DNA from: an uncultured Clostridia bacterium | GTDB lineage: Bacteria > Bacillota > Clostridia > TANB77 > CAG-508 | NCBI GenBank assembly: GCA_944390285.1 | Contig: CALXPN010000005.1 | Coordinates: 1 to 64,000 of the forward strand | Length of the DNA stretch: 64,000 bases | Direction of reading: 5' to 3' | Part shown: positions 8,056 through 17,097 of the stretch, in pieces | How positions within the stretch are numbered: position 1 is the first letter of the stretch | How the letters are laid out: every line of letters begins with the position of its first letter | Program-made: the position numbers and the translations under genes | The notes under the pieces: generated by a model | What the model was told of the DNA's origin: nothing | The model's database searches: none | What the model saw: only the letters and a program-made list of their open reading frames with translations

Positions 8056-8712
8056 ATGAAAATTACAAAATTTCCACAATCATGTTTATTAATCGAAACA
8101 AATAATAAGAGAATATTAATTGATCCAGGAAATCTAAAATACAAAGATGAATATTTTAATATTTGGAAAAAAGCAGATATTATTTTAATAACACATAAAC
8201 ATCAAGATCATTGTAATAATGAAATATTAGAAAAACTAAATAATAATATTACAATATATTCAAGCAATGAAGTTCAAGAAGCAAATAGAAATTTAAATAT
8301 AAAATTAGTTAAAGAAAATGACATTATAAACTTAGATAATATAAAAATAGAAGTTGTAAAAGCAATACATGGTTACCAACCTTTATTAAAGGGAGCAGGT
8401 GAAGTACATGAAAATATAGGATATATTATAGACGATGGAAAAACAAGATTATATACTACAAGTGATACGATTTGTTTTAAAAATGATTATAAAGCAGATA
8501 TTCTATGTGTGCCTGTAACGGGACATGGTTTAACAATGTCGGCTTTTGAAGCATCTTTATACGCAAAAGAAGTTGGTGCTATTTTAACAATCCCTGTTCA
8601 TATGGATAATCCTATATTTCCACCAAATTTTGAATATATAAAAGAAATGTTTGAAAAATATGATGTAGAATATGAAATATTAGAAAATGGTGAAAGTATA
8701 GAAGTAGACTAA
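8056..8712 (+). CDS. Metallo-beta-lactamase-fold hydrolase (UlaG/YycJ-like)
   Basis: The 218-residue protein carries the zinc-binding motif THKHQDH (HxHxDH) near residue 55, a preceding ILIDPGN strand, and a later conserved VPVTGHG and PVHMDNP. This is the layout of the short MBL-fold group that includes UlaG. The substrate is unknown. GAGAGGAAG supplies the RBS. It sits between the broken phosphodiesterase and a NUDIX gene. Confidence 0.85.
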   Translation: MKITKFPQSCLLIETNNKRILIDPGNLKYKDEYFNIWKKADIILITHKHQDHCNNEILEKLNNNITIYSSNEVQEANRNLNIKLVKENDIINLDNIKIEVVKAIHGYQPLLKGAGEVHENIGYIIDDGKTRLYTTSDTICFKNDYKADILCVPVTGHGLTMSAFEASLYAKEVGAILTIPVHMDNPIFPPNFEYIKEMFEKYDVEYEILENGESIEVD

Positions 8713-8737
8713 TTAATAAGAAATAGAGGAGAGTTAT

Positions 8738-9196
8738 ATGATATTTTCAAGCTTATGTTATATTGAAAAAGATGAAAAATATTTGATGTTACATAGAACC
8801 AAAAAGAAAAATGATATAAATGAAAATAAATGGATAGGAATTGGCGGTAAGTTTGAAGCTGATGAAAGTCCAGAAGAGTGTATTGTAAGAGAAGTAAAAG
8901 AAGAAACTGGTCTTACTCTGAATTCATATAAATTAAGAGGAATTATAACTTATATATCAAAAACCTGGGAAACAGAATATGTATGTTTATTTACATCGAA
9001 TGATTTTAGTGGAAAGCTTATAGAGTGTGATGAAGGTGATTTAAAATGGATAAATAAAAAAGACGTTTTAAATCTTAAAACTTGGGAGGGAGACAAAATT
9101 TTTATAGATAAAATACAAAAAGATGATAAATTTTTTACTATAAAATTTGAGTATGATGAAGATAAACTTGTTAAATATGATTTAGTAGAATATTAA
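8738..9196 (+). CDS. NUDIX hydrolase, MutT/8-oxo-dGTP diphosphatase-like
   Basis: A 152-residue NUDIX protein with the complete box GKFEADESPEECIVREVKEE and then TG. The N-terminal pattern (YLMLHRTKKKNDINENKWIG) and GGKFE context match the group annotated as 8-oxo-dGTP diphosphatases in Firmicutes. That activity is a plausible assignment, not a proven one. The RBS is GAGGAG, six to seven bases before the ATG. Confidence 0.85.
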   Translation: MIFSSLCYIEKDEKYLMLHRTKKKNDINENKWIGIGGKFEADESPEECIVREVKEETGLTLNSYKLRGIITYISKTWETEYVCLFTSNDFSGKLIECDEGDLKWINKKDVLNLKTWEGDKIFIDKIQKDDKFFTIKFEYDEDKLVKYDLVEY

Positions 9197-9283
9197 ATAG
9201 ATAATATAAAATAATTGAAGTATTAGCTAATAAGAGCTAGGAATTACATTTTAAAACTAATAATAATTTTGTGAGGATTAAAT

Positions 9284-9913
9284 ATGAATATAATAGAAAT
9301 TTATAAAAAATATCATCTTCCTGAAAATCTTCAGATGCATATGCTCAGAGTAACAGCATGTAGCAATTTAATATTAGATAATTGGATAGGTCCTGAAATT
9401 GATAAAGAAGCAATAACGAGAGTTTGTCTATTACATGATATGGGAAATATGGTAAAAATTCCAGAAGACTTTTCAGATGATAAGGAATTTATTAGAATTA
9501 GAAAAAAATATTTTGATATATACGGTACAAATGATCATGAAATTAATTTAGAAATCGGGAAAATAGAAGGATTATCTGAAAAAGAGATAATGATTTTAGA
9601 TGGTAAAAGATCAAGAAAAAACGAAGAAACTTTAGCATCTAATTCATATGAAAGAAAAATTTGTGCATATTGTGATCAAAGAGTTGCACCAAATGGGGTA
9701 ATTGGAATCAAAGAAAGGTTAGAGGAATGTAAAGTTAGATATAAAAATAAGCCATTATCTGTATGGTCAAATGAAGAAAAAGCAAATTATTTAATAGAGT
9801 GTGCATTAGCTATAGAAAACCAAGTAATGAATTATTGTAGTATAAAAAAAGAAGAAATAAATGATGAATCTATAAAAATATATATCGAAAAGTTAAAAAA
9901 ATACAATATATAA
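9284..9913 (+). CDS. HD-domain protein
   Basis: The 209-residue protein has an HD-type helical core: LQMHMLRVTACSNLI, then VCLLHDMGNM (the HD pair near residue 47), NDHEINLEIG and a later CAYCDQRVAP. HD domains act as metal-dependent phosphohydrolases on nucleotides, and this subset resembles tRNA- or nucleotide-processing HD proteins only loosely. It starts behind GTGAGGA. It is 12 bases upstream of a P-loop kinase-like gene, so the two are probably cotranscribed. Confidence 0.75.
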   Translation: MNIIEIYKKYHLPENLQMHMLRVTACSNLILDNWIGPEIDKEAITRVCLLHDMGNMVKIPEDFSDDKEFIRIRKKYFDIYGTNDHEINLEIGKIEGLSEKEIMILDGKRSRKNEETLASNSYERKICAYCDQRVAPNGVIGIKERLEECKVRYKNKPLSVWSNEEKANYLIECALAIENQVMNYCSIKKEEINDESIKIYIEKLKKYNI

Positions 9914-9925
9914 TGGAGGTATAAA

Positions 9926-10489
9926 ATGCCTAAATTTGTTTTAATAATTGGTCCACAAGCAGTAGGAAAAATGACCGTAGGACAAGAACTTTCTAAAATT
10001 ACAGGATATAAACTTTTTTATAATCACATGACAATAGAATTAGTTAGATTAATATTTGATTATGATAAGAACGTATATCATCAAATGAATAGATTAATGA
10101 GATATGAGATTTTTAAAGAGTTTTCAAAAAGTAATGAAAAAGGAATTATTTTTACAGGTTGTTTTGATTTTGGAAAAGATTTTGAAAAAGAAAAGGCTGA
10201 AACAGATAGTTGGATGAAACTTTTTAAAGAATCATATGTAGTAGAATTAGAAGCTTCATTAGAAAAAAGATTAGAAAGAAATAAAACGGAAAATAGATTA
10301 AAACATAAAGCTTCTAAAAGAGATTTAGAGTGGAGCAAAAAAGATATATTTCGTTCAATGGAAAAACATAAATTAAATTCTGAGCCTGGAGAAGGCGAGA
10401 AAATTTTTAAGAATTATATAAAAATAAATAATGAAGATTTATCAGCAGAAGAGGTTGCTAAAATAATAAAAGAAGAATTTGATTTATAA
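9926..10489 (+). CDS. P-loop kinase-like NTPase
   Basis: The 187-residue protein starts with a beta strand and a Walker A motif (GPQAVGKMT). An NHMT segment follows, similar to small-molecule kinases of the shikimate-kinase/chloramphenicol-phosphotransferase (AAA_33) group. A basic helix with RLERNKTENRLKHK may form the lid. It probably phosphorylates a small molecule; the substrate is not evident. TGGAGG precedes the ATG at ideal spacing. Confidence 0.75.
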   Translation: MPKFVLIIGPQAVGKMTVGQELSKITGYKLFYNHMTIELVRLIFDYDKNVYHQMNRLMRYEIFKEFSKSNEKGIIFTGCFDFGKDFEKEKAETDSWMKLFKESYVVELEASLEKRLERNKTENRLKHKASKRDLEWSKKDIFRSMEKHKLNSEPGEGEKIFKNYIKINNEDLSAEEVAKIIKEEFDL

Positions 10490-10590
10490 TTTAAAATAGA
10501 TAAATTAATGGCAGATATTAAATGAATTATGTAAAACGAATTATAAGAAATTATATTAGCAAAAATTAATATGAGATAGGAGATACTTAA

Positions 10591-11631
10591 ATGTATAAAG
10601 ATATAGATATTTTGGGAAAAGAAATTGAATTTGAATGTTTGGGATGTGATATTGCAAATCATAGATTAATACCACCAGGGGATTTTGTATATGATGATGG
10701 TTTTATAAATGTATCAGCAGATCCAGTTATACCAATAAAAGGATTTATGGTTTTAGGAATAAAAAAACATATTAAGAGTATGAATGAATTATCTTCAGAT
10801 GAACGAAATAGAGTTTTAAAAGTGTTAAATAAAACTGTTGAAATAATAAAAAAAGTAAAGATTTCAGAAGAAGTTTTAGTATTACAAGAAGAACGTTCTA
10901 AACATTTTCATATATGGATAGTTCCTATACATGCTTGGATGGAAAGGTTTAAAAAAAGTGTTTTTAATATAAAAGAAATTGTGCAATATGCTAAAGATAA
11001 TTTTGGAGAAAAAGAAAAACAAGAATTATTATTAGCAATAGAAAATATAAAAAAAGAATTTGAAAATAGTACAAATATTTTTGAAGAAAATATGGTAGTG
11101 GATGTAATTTTAAATAGAAGAAGTCATAGAAAATATTTAAGTAAAGAAATTGATGATAATATATTAAAAATTATATTAGATTGTGGAAGAAATGCTTCAT
11201 TTGGTGGAAAACCTAATAAAAAATGTCAAGTATCAGAATTTATTATAATAAAAAACAATGAAATAAAAGAGAATCTTGCTTTAAAATATGAAGATAGGCA
11301 GTTTATAAAAGATGCACCAGTTATTATAGCTGTTTGTGCAAATAAAGATAATGATCCTAAATATAAAGAATATGTGTTAAGCTCTTCTTTATCAATTCAA
11401 AATATTATATTGTCTGCTGAAAGTTTTGGAATAGGTGCATGTATATTGAGTTGCTTTTTATATAATGAAAACCATAAAGAGGATAAAGAATTTACAAGAA
11501 AACTTTTAAATTTACCAGAAAATATAGAATTAATTGCGCTTATAAGTTTAGGTTATAAAGACAATGAAGAAAAAATACCTGAAAAAGAATTAAAGACTTT
11601 GGAAGAAATTATACATATTGATAGATATTGA
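10591..11631 (+). CDS. HIT-like domain fused to nitroreductase-like domain
   Basis: The 346-residue protein has two domains. Residues about 1-155 are HIT-like: CLGCDIANHRLIPPG, NVSADPVIP, GFMVLGIKKHI, and a catalytic-region HFHIWIVP, where the third His of a classical HxHxH is replaced by Trp. Residues about 165-346 are a nitroreductase-family flavoprotein domain, with VILNRRSHRKYLSKEI, GRNASFGGKPNKK, a QNIILSAESFGIGACIL helix and LIALISLGYK. HIT proteins hydrolyse or transfer nucleotides; nitroreductases reduce with FMN. The fusion suggests a coupled reaction on a nucleotide-linked substrate, which is inference. AGATAGGAG precedes the start. Confidence 0.8.
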   Translation: MYKDIDILGKEIEFECLGCDIANHRLIPPGDFVYDDGFINVSADPVIPIKGFMVLGIKKHIKSMNELSSDERNRVLKVLNKTVEIIKKVKISEEVLVLQEERSKHFHIWIVPIHAWMERFKKSVFNIKEIVQYAKDNFGEKEKQELLLAIENIKKEFENSTNIFEENMVVDVILNRRSHRKYLSKEIDDNILKIILDCGRNASFGGKPNKKCQVSEFIIIKNNEIKENLALKYEDRQFIKDAPVIIAVCANKDNDPKYKEYVLSSSLSIQNIILSAESFGIGACILSCFLYNENHKEDKEFTRKLLNLPENIELIALISLGYKDNEEKIPEKELKTLEEIIHIDRY

Positions 11632-11680
11632 AAGATATGTGAATAATGATTTATAAAAATAAACTTAATAAAATTTAAAG

Positions 11681-11712
11681 ATAGAAGTAATATATATTAC
11701 TTCTATTTTTTT
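11681..11712 (+). terminator. Rho-independent terminator
   Basis: A perfect 12-bp inverted repeat (ATAGAAGTAATA and its complement around TA) is followed by seven T residues. It ends the long first gene run after the HIT-nitroreductase gene. Confidence 0.85.
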
Positions 11713-11797
11713 AATCTAAATCAAATGGAATTTACTAGTTTGATAAGTTTTAGGATAATTTTATATTAATTAAAAGTATAAAAATTTATATATACTA

Positions 11798-11826
11798 TTG
11801 ACATTATTCCGAATTCGGTATAAAAT
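11798..11826 (+). promoter_or_regulatory. Promoter with an embedded palindrome
   Basis: TTGACA and TAAAAT are separated by 17 bases. The spacer contains CCGAATTCGG, a perfect 10-bp palindrome at 11809-11818. A related site, TTCTGAATTAAGAA, lies downstream at 11846-11859, before the start codon. A palindrome between -35 and -10 is where a repressor would block polymerase. Confidence 0.65.
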
Positions 11827-11878
11827 ATATGAGAAAACAATATTGTTCTGAATTAAGAATAATATAAAAGGAGATTAT

Positions 11879-13099
11879 ATGGAATATTTAACAGTAAAAC
11901 AATTATCTAAAATTTGGAAAATTTCGGAAAGAAGAATTATAAAACTATGTAAAGAAGGAAGAATAGATGGTGCAATAAAAAATGGAATGGTATGGTTGAT
12001 ACCAGAAGAAACTATGAAACCTTCAGATAAGAGAAATAAAATTTCTAAATATATTAATACTAAAAAAAGAGTTATGATAATAAATCCAGAAAAAAATATT
12101 ATAAATTATTTAATCCCTTTGTTAAAAAAATCTGGATTTATTATAGAAATAATAACTGATAAAGATGAAATATATGAAAATATAAAGATTTATAAAATAG
12201 ATTATTCTAATAAGCATAAAATAGATGAAACTTTAAAGCAAACTAATAAATATTATGAATCACTTATTTTTATGGATTTAGAAAAGGAAAATAATTATAT
12301 AAAAAAATATAAAGAAAGTATTGTAACATACTTTGCAAATAAAATGAATTCTAATTCAAGTATTGTTTTACTTGAGAATAATTTAGTAAGCAGATTAGAA
12401 GAAAAGCTTTGCAAAGATTTTAAAATAAATATAGGTTTAAGAATAAATACTTTAAGTATTAATATTCCAATAACTAATAATGTTTTTCTAAATTATAAAC
12501 AAATAGCAGAAGATTTAATGAGTCTTTTGCAAAATTTTAAAGGTACAACTGGAACATGTATAAAAACAGATGCTGACTATTTAGAATTTAACTCTGAAGG
12601 CAGAACTAAAAATCTACAAACAGGAGAGTTTTATAGAGCAATAAATAATTATTTTGAAACCTTAAAAAAAGAATCTACTATGTGGTGTGCTTCCACTATG
12701 ATGGAAGATGAATGGACAGATGAACCATTAGAAATGAACTTTAGAAGTATAAATTTAGAAGCTGCAAATAGAGGAGCAAATTTAGAGAGAATATTTATTT
12801 TTAGCAGAAACAAAATAAAAGAATTCAAAAATAATAAAACTTTAAAAATATATATGCAAAGTAATATAAATACAATGTTTGTAGATTATGATGAAGTAAA
12901 AGAAAAAGAACCAGAACTTTTAGAAATTGTTGGAGATGGATGGGACGGAATAGATAAAGATGTTTTAATAGCAGACATTCCTAGTGGAAATAAAGAAAGA
13001 GGATATATAAGTATAAATAAAAAAGAAGTAGAAAGAGCTTACAATTGTTTTCAAGATTTAAAAAAATATGCAATAGATTTAAAAAAGATTTTAAATTAA
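11879..13099 (+). CDS. HTH-containing protein of unknown function, possibly autoregulatory
   Basis: The 406-residue protein starts with an excisionase/MerR-like helix-turn-helix (LTVKQLSKIWKISERRIIKL, residues 4-23, then GRIDGAIKNGMVWLIPEE). Residues about 60-200 look like a degraded nucleotide-binding Rossmann/SDR-type domain without a clear glycine motif. Residues about 210-406 are a further conserved-looking domain with MWCASTMMEDEW and NRGANLERIFIFSR that I do not recognise. It stands directly behind the palindrome-bearing promoter, which suggests it may control its own expression. The GNAT and YgjV-like genes downstream may belong to the same transcript. Confidence 0.6.
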   Translation: MEYLTVKQLSKIWKISERRIIKLCKEGRIDGAIKNGMVWLIPEETMKPSDKRNKISKYINTKKRVMIINPEKNIINYLIPLLKKSGFIIEIITDKDEIYENIKIYKIDYSNKHKIDETLKQTNKYYESLIFMDLEKENNYIKKYKESIVTYFANKMNSNSSIVLLENNLVSRLEEKLCKDFKINIGLRINTLSINIPITNNVFLNYKQIAEDLMSLLQNFKGTTGTCIKTDADYLEFNSEGRTKNLQTGEFYRAINNYFETLKKESTMWCASTMMEDEWTDEPLEMNFRSINLEAANRGANLERIFIFSRNKIKEFKNNKTLKIYMQSNINTMFVDYDEVKEKEPELLEIVGDGWDGIDKDVLIADIPSGNKERGYISINKKEVERAYNCFQDLKKYAIDLKKILN

Positions 13100-13125
13100 A
13101 AATATAAATAGAAAGGAAAACAAAA

Positions 13126-13626
13126 ATGGAATTTGAATTTAAAGAAATTGAGAAAAAAGATGAAAAACAATTAATGAGTTTAATTAAAACTGTGCTAGAT
13201 AGCCTAGAAAATAAGGAATATTTTATACCTTATGAAAAATGGGAATTAGAAAGTATGTTTGATAAAACTTATGCACCTTTATATGGAGCTTATGACAAAG
13301 AAAAATTAGTTGCTATGACACAATTATATATAAGAGAAGACTTTTTAGAAGAATATATAAATATTTTAGGATTAAAAGGAAACAAAGTTTGTGAACTTGG
13401 TGGAAATCTAGTATTACCAGAATATAGAGGAAAAGGGTTAATTACAGAATTGATGAAAATACAAAGTGATCTTGCAAAAAAAATGGGGTTTGATTATATA
13501 ATCTCAATGGCTCATCCAGATAATATAGGAAGTAAAAAATCTTTAGAAAAAGTTGGACTTAAATATGTAAAAACTACAATAGTAAATGAAAAATTTTTAA
13601 GAGATATTTATATGAAAAAATTATAG
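13126..13626 (+). CDS. GNAT family N-acetyltransferase
   Basis: The 166-residue protein contains the GNAT acetyl-CoA-binding motif A (LVLPEYRGKGLITEL, R-x-x-G-x-G/L type) near residues 106-120. Motif B follows (DYIISMAHPDNIGSKKSLEKVG), ending in the usual NxxxxxxxEKxG pattern. The acceptor substrate is unknown. It follows the HTH gene by 26 bases and precedes a membrane protein by 9 bases, so all three are probably on one transcript. Confidence 0.85.
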   Translation: MEFEFKEIEKKDEKQLMSLIKTVLDSLENKEYFIPYEKWELESMFDKTYAPLYGAYDKEKLVAMTQLYIREDFLEEYINILGLKGNKVCELGGNLVLPEYRGKGLITELMKIQSDLAKKMGFDYIISMAHPDNIGSKKSLEKVGLKYVKTTIVNEKFLRDIYMKKL

Positions 13627-13635
13627 GAGGAAAAA

Positions 13636-14178
13636 ATGGAGATTACTGTAACTTATGTTTTTTCGCAGATTTTTACAATTTTAATGTACATATTATTAGC
13701 AATTTCATATTATGCTAAAAATAGAAAAAGTGTATTAATATTAGGTTTTTTATCAGTTATAGCAAATGGTATTGCATATATATTATTAAAAGCTTACACA
13801 GGTCTTGCAATGTGTATTGTAGCATTAATTCGAAATATGATTTTTTTATTTGACGAAAGAAAAAATATTAATAAAGATATAATTACTAAAAAAGATATTA
13901 TAATATTAATTATCTTATATTTGATATCAATTATTTCCGCAATATTTACTTATGATGGAGCATTAAGTTTATTATCTGTTTTTGCAACAATGATATATAC
14001 ATTTTCTGTATGGCAAAAAGATACCAAAAGATACAAATTACTAGGAATTCCATCAGAAGGTTTGTGGTTGTTATATAACATATATATAAAATCGATATTT
14101 GGAATAATTTTAGAAGGAATTTTGCTTATATCTTCTATAAATGGATATAGGTTAGAAAATAAAAGAAAATACTTGTAA
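13636..14178 (+). CDS. YgjV-like multi-pass inner membrane protein
   Basis: The 180-residue protein has about five hydrophobic helices. It shows the pattern of the YgjV family: an ISYYAKNRKSVLILG loop after the first helix, then ANGIAYILLKAYTG, and a C-terminal ILLISSINGYRL. The family has no established function. It begins 9 bases after the acetyltransferase with a GGAGG-type RBS overlapping that gene's stop. A second copy of the family follows at 14257. Confidence 0.7.
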   Translation: MEITVTYVFSQIFTILMYILLAISYYAKNRKSVLILGFLSVIANGIAYILLKAYTGLAMCIVALIRNMIFLFDERKNINKDIITKKDIIILIILYLISIISAIFTYDGALSLLSVFATMIYTFSVWQKDTKRYKLLGIPSEGLWLLYNIYIKSIFGIILEGILLISSINGYRLENKRKYL

Positions 14179-14256
14179 AATAATAGAAACAATATATTTA
14201 TTTTTTTATAATAGTGTGATACAATAATGATGCAAACAAAAGATATGGAGAAAAAT

Positions 14257-14778
14257 ATGATATTAAGTATTCTAGCATTTTTAGCACTTATAATTAGTAT
14301 ATGTATAAAAAATAGAAAAAAAGCTTTAGCTATACAATCTTTAAATTGTTTATTTGAAGCTATGTATGATTTTACTATAAATGCACTTACTGGAGCTTTT
14401 TTAAGTATAATGAATTTTATAAGAACACTTATATTTATTCAAAGTAAGAAAATAAATAAAACAATTTATTTTTTTTTGCTAGTATTTTTTGAAAGTGTTA
14501 TAATTTCAAATTGCATATATACTTGGAATGGTGTAATATCAATTTTTCCAACAGTTGGTTCTATTATAAGAACTTTTTGTTTGTGGCAAACTAGTATGAA
14601 ACTTGTAAGGATTTCTGGTATTACTACAGGAATTACATATGGAATTTATTATACATATTATAAAAGTTGGTTTTTAGTACTTGGAGATATAATTCTAATA
14701 TGTGTTGGAATATATAGCATTTATAGAAATGATATAAAGGATAAAATAAAAACTGGAGAAAAAATCTTAGTACATTAA
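14257..14778 (+). CDS. YgjV-like multi-pass membrane protein, second copy
   Basis: Around 173 residues with the same helix layout as the preceding protein: a CIKNRKKALAIQ loop, FEAMYDFTINALTGAF, an FCLWQTSMKLVRISG loop and a C-terminal CVGIYSIYRND. The two proteins are clearly related but well diverged. I choose ATG 14257 with GGAG at 14247-14250; an in-frame ATG at 14227 is possible. The pairing suggests either ancient duplication or a hetero-oligomer. Confidence 0.7.
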   Translation: MILSILAFLALIISICIKNRKKALAIQSLNCLFEAMYDFTINALTGAFLSIMNFIRTLIFIQSKKINKTIYFFLLVFFESVIISNCIYTWNGVISIFPTVGSIIRTFCLWQTSMKLVRISGITTGITYGIYYTYYKSWFLVLGDIILICVGIYSIYRNDIKDKIKTGEKILVH

Positions 14779-14816
14779 ATTTATATATTGCACAAAAATA
14801 AGGAAGGAAAGATACA

Positions 14817-15395
14817 ATGAAAAACGAAATAATAATAGCTTCAGGAAATACAGGAAAAATAAAAGAAGCACAAAATATATTAAATAATTTTCAAATTACA
14901 TCAATAAAAGAAATAGGAATAGATGTAGAAGTTGAAGAAGATAAAGAAACTTTTGAAGAAAATGCTATAAAAAAAGCAACAGAAATTTCTAGGAAATTAG
15001 GTGGAATGCCGTGTATTTCTGATGATTCTGGAATAGAGATAGATTATTTAAATGGTTTTCCAGGAGTGTTTACAAAAAGATGGCATTGTGGGACAGATAG
15101 AGACAGAAATATTGAAATTATAAAAAAATTAAATGGAGTAAAAAAAGAAAATAGAAAAGCTAAATTTACTACTGCAATAGCTTTTGCAGAAGGAAATAAA
15201 GTATATTCTGCAGTAGCTACTATAAATGGATATATTTCTGAAAGTGTAAGAGGAGATAATGGTTTTGGTTTTGATGAGATTTTCGAATTAGAAAATGGAA
15301 AAACATTAGCTGAAATTACAAGTGAAGAAAAAAATAAAATTAGTGCAAGAAAAAAAGCTTTAGAAGTAATAAAAAATAAATTAGAAAATGACTAA
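14817..15395 (+). CDS. rdgB: XTP/dITP pyrophosphatase (HAM1/RdgB)
   Basis: The 192-residue protein matches the family along its full length: IIASGNTGKIKEAQNIL at the N-terminus (nucleotide binding), ENAIKKA, SDDSGIEIDYLNGFPGVF around residues 65-82, GFGFDEIFEL near 150 and ISARKKAL at the end. It removes deaminated purine nucleoside triphosphates such as dITP and XTP before they enter DNA or RNA. A strong GGAAGGAAAG region precedes the ATG. A second, more diverged HAM1-type gene lies at 18818. Confidence 0.9.
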   Translation: MKNEIIIASGNTGKIKEAQNILNNFQITSIKEIGIDVEVEEDKETFEENAIKKATEISRKLGGMPCISDDSGIEIDYLNGFPGVFTKRWHCGTDRDRNIEIIKKLNGVKKENRKAKFTTAIAFAEGNKVYSAVATINGYISESVRGDNGFGFDEIFELENGKTLAEITSEEKNKISARKKALEVIKNKLEND

Positions 15396-15457
15396 TATAA
15401 AAACTTGTCATTAAACAATAATTACTTATAAGTCACTTGCTAAAAAGGGGAATAATC

Positions 15458-16192
15458 ATGATAAGAGAAAGAAAAGTTGTTATATTCGATTTAGATGGAA
15501 CATTAATAGATTCTATGGGAATATGGAACAAAATAGATAAAGAGCTTATAAGAAAAATAGCTAATGAAAATATAGTAAAAATAGACGATATCCAGATAGG
15601 AATTGAAAGAGACGAAAAACTAAGAGAATATAGTAAATGTGAAGATGCATATCTTGAATATTGTGGTTATTTGAAGGAGAAGTACAATTCTAAAATTACA
15701 AAACAAGAAATAAAGAAGTTAAGATATAAAATAGCAGATTATTATTTAAAAAATGTTATAGATTATAAGCCATATGTTCCTAAAGTTTTAAATTTTTTGA
15801 AAGAAAAAGGATTTATTTTAGTTATTGCGAGTACAACAAATGAAAATACAATGGAAATTTATAGGAAAGAAAATAAGAATATTATTAAAAAGGCACCAAT
15901 AGATGATTATTTTTCATTAATATATGATAAATCTTCAGTAACTAATATAAAACCAGATCCAGAAGTACATTATAAAATTTTAGACACATTAAAAGTAAAC
16001 AAAGAAGAATGTTTAATACTAGAAGATTCATTAATAGGAGTAGAAGCAGCAAACAATGCAGGTATTGATGTTGCGGTAATATATGATAAATACTCGGATC
16101 AAAATAGAGATAGAATAAATAAACTCCCGAATCGTCCATTCACAGATTTTAAAGAATTTTATGATTTGATAAAAAAAGAATTTAGTGAATAA
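15458..16192 (+). CDS. HAD-superfamily hydrolase, beta-phosphoglucomutase-like
   Basis: About 244 residues with HAD motif I VIFDLDGTLIDSMG at the N-terminus, motif II IASTTNE, the Lys in NIKPDPEVHY, and motif III/IV LILEDSLIGVEAANNAG. The helical cap between residues 25 and 95 places it in subfamily I with phosphoglycolate phosphatase and beta-PGM-like enzymes. ATG 15458 follows AAGGGG; the longer TTG frame from 15437 runs across that site. It removes phosphate from a small metabolite of unknown identity. Confidence 0.85.
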   Translation: MIRERKVVIFDLDGTLIDSMGIWNKIDKELIRKIANENIVKIDDIQIGIERDEKLREYSKCEDAYLEYCGYLKEKYNSKITKQEIKKLRYKIADYYLKNVIDYKPYVPKVLNFLKEKGFILVIASTTNENTMEIYRKENKNIIKKAPIDDYFSLIYDKSSVTNIKPDPEVHYKILDTLKVNKEECLILEDSLIGVEAANNAGIDVAVIYDKYSDQNRDRINKLPNRPFTDFKEFYDLIKKEFSE

Positions 16193-16203
16193 ATGGAGGA
16201 GTT

Positions 16204-16989
16204 ATGAATGATGTTGAAAAGATTTTAAATAATTATTATAATAGATATGATGAAGATGCGAGATTAATAAAAGATAAAGCTCATTCTGTTGAGTTTTTAA
16301 CAACTATAAGATATATAGATAAATATTTAAAAAAAGGAAATAGGATACTAGAATTAGGAGCAGGAACAGGGAGGTATTCGTTACATTATGCTAAAAAGGG
16401 TTATAAAGTTGATGCAATAGAGCTTGTAAATAAAAATTTAGAGATTTTAAAAGATGGAATAACACCTGATATGGATATTACAGCAAAACAGGGAAATGCA
16501 CTAAATTTGCATATGTATAAGGATAATACTTTTGATTTAACATTAGTTCTAGGACCGTTATATCATTTATATGATGATAAAGATATTTTAAGAGCAATAA
16601 AAGAAGCAATTCGTGTAACAAAGAAAAATGGAAAAATATTTTTAGCTTATATAACAAATGAAGCAATATTTTTATCATATGGAATTTTAAAGGGAAATAT
16701 AAAAAATTTAAAAAATATTTCAGATAAAAATTGGAATATTTCAAATCTAAAAGAAGAAATTTTTTCTTGTTTTAAAGTTGAAGAATTTAATAAACTAATA
16801 AAAAAATTTAATATAAGGAAATTAGAAACAATTTCTGTAGATGGTTTAGCACCAGTTTTAGCAGAATATATAAATAAATTTAATGAAGAAGAATTTAATT
16901 TATATTTAGATTACCATTTTAAGAATTGTAATAGACAAGATTTAATAGGATTTGGAAGACATAATTTAGAAATTGTGGAGAAAATATAA
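16204..16989 (+). CDS. SAM-dependent methyltransferase
   Basis: The 261-residue protein has a class I methyltransferase fold: ILELGAGTGRYSLHYAKKG (SAM-binding motif I, near residue 45), VDAIEL (acidic end of strand 2), and LTLVLGPLYHLYDD (motif IV region). The target is unknown. It starts 11 bases after the HAD gene with TGGAGG, so the two are probably cotranscribed. Confidence 0.85.
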   Translation: MNDVEKILNNYYNRYDEDARLIKDKAHSVEFLTTIRYIDKYLKKGNRILELGAGTGRYSLHYAKKGYKVDAIELVNKNLEILKDGITPDMDITAKQGNALNLHMYKDNTFDLTLVLGPLYHLYDDKDILRAIKEAIRVTKKNGKIFLAYITNEAIFLSYGILKGNIKNLKNISDKNWNISNLKEEIFSCFKVEEFNKLIKKFNIRKLETISVDGLAPVLAEYINKFNEEEFNLYLDYHFKNCNRQDLIGFGRHNLEIVEKI

Positions 16990-17097
16990 TTATACTGACC
17001 TATCAGTTTAATTTAAAATATATTTAGATGTTATATAATAAAAGCACAGAATATAAAAAAATAGAGATTTCTTTAAATCAAGAAAGGAATAATGAAT

